Assembly (NCBI RefSeq): GCF_003955685.1
Contig: NZ_RXHJ01000011.1
Coordinates: 62,001-126,000 of the forward strand
Reading direction: 5' to 3'
Origin: Corynebacterium hylobatis
GTDB taxonomy: Bacteria; Actinomycetota; Actinomycetes; Mycobacteriales; Mycobacteriaceae
DNA length: 64,000 nt
This document shows positions 63,779 through 64,000 of this stretch, one piece after another. Position 1 is the first letter of the stretch; each line of letters starts with the position of its first letter. The position numbers and the translations under genes were made by a program. The notes below the pieces were generated by a model. The model did no database searches. It saw nothing but the letters and a program-made list of their open reading frames with translations, and had not been told where the DNA came from.

Positions 63779-64000
63779 ATGGACACGTACGCCTACACCG
63801 AGGACGATCTCGAACGCCGCCACCACGAGCGCCCCAAGGGCAGTGAGTTCACCGACTCCACACCCGACCACCGGGGGGATTTCGGCCGCGACCGCGCCCG
63901 CGTGCTGCACTCTGCCGCGTTACGGCGTCTCGCCGACAAAACCCAGGTTGTTGGCCCCCGCGACGGTGACACCCCACGTACCCGGCTCACCCACTCCCTG
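63779..64000 (+). CDS. dgt: Deoxyguanosinetriphosphate triphosphohydrolase, 5' part only
   Basis: The gene runs off the right window edge after about 74 codons. The visible N-terminus ([24 protein letters not shown] ... TRLTHSL) is the start of the HD-domain dNTPase family; RTRLTHS carries the first metal-binding His. The family hydrolyses dGTP to deoxyguanosine and triphosphate. Position next to the YdcF-like gene and close to glyS agrees with the Corynebacterium order. Confidence 0.9.
   Translation, partial: MDTYAYTEDDLERRHHERPKGSEFTDSTPDHRGDFGRDRARVLHSAALRRLADKTQVVGPRDGDTPRTRLTHSL

Overview
The window is a GC-rich actinobacterial chromosome segment, most likely from a Corynebacterium. The reasons are the conserved order hemW-hrcA-dnaJ2-rsmE-phoH-ybeY-corC-pdxY-era-recO-uppS-(VIT)-zur/znr-glyS-dgt, the treS/maltokinase pair and malY/aecD near an EctP-like BCCT carrier, and many genes that start directly after a TANNNT -10 box with little or no leader. 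The species cannot be fixed from the sequence alone.

Layout. (1) 1-13.1 kb is an accessory nutrient locus. A partial DUF222/HNH endonuclease gene lies at the left edge. A minus-strand operon encodes a GntR/UTRA regulator and a peptide-type (Dpp/Opp) ABC importer. Divergent from it is a plus-strand phosphonate operon: FAD oxidase, PhnD, PhnC, a fused PhnE-PhnE permease, a PhnX-like HAD hydrolase and a zinc alcohol dehydrogenase. The element acttgtctagtc occurs in both promoter regions of the phosphonate operon and is the best candidate GntR operator. (2) 13.1-24 kb holds transport and central metabolism: an AEC carrier, an EctP/BetP-type carrier, a luciferase-like monooxygenase, maltokinase and trehalose synthase, a MalY-type C-S lyase and an ABC exporter. 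(3) 24-28.5 kb is an accessory island of two lipoproteins (one DUF3558-like), a Gly/Ala-rich secreted-looking protein and a calpain-type (C2) cysteine protease; the last gene looks less GC-rich than its surroundings. (4) 28.8-33.2 kb has idi, a degenerate maltokinase-like gene that lost its catalytic Asp residues, a type-B carboxylesterase and a TnpB element without TnpA. (5) 33.3-44 kb contains an M3 peptidase, two tiny membrane proteins, malQ, an acyl-CoA ligase, hemW and two AbiEi/DUF559-like genes, one of them bracketed by a repeated hairpin family. (6) 44-58.2 kb is the conserved housekeeping block. era appears to use an ATC start codon, and zur overlaps the 3' end of an MbfA-like ferritin/VIT gene. 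(7) 58.3-64 kb has a PIN-domain toxin-antitoxin pair, a membrane alpha/beta hydrolase, a TPM-domain protein, a YdcF-like protein and the 5' end of dgt.

How the genes may work together. In the phosphonate locus an aminoalkylphosphonate would be imported by PhnCDE, oxidatively deaminated by the FAD enzyme, cleaved at C-P by the PhnX-like hydrolase, and the aldehyde handled by the alcohol dehydrogenase. The Dpp-type importer co-transcribed with the GntR gene suggests a second, conjugated or peptide-like substrate. The most novel-looking items are this two-importer phosphonate locus, the calpain island, the maltokinase-like pseudokinase and the ATC start of era. No rRNA, tRNA or CRISPR array was seen.
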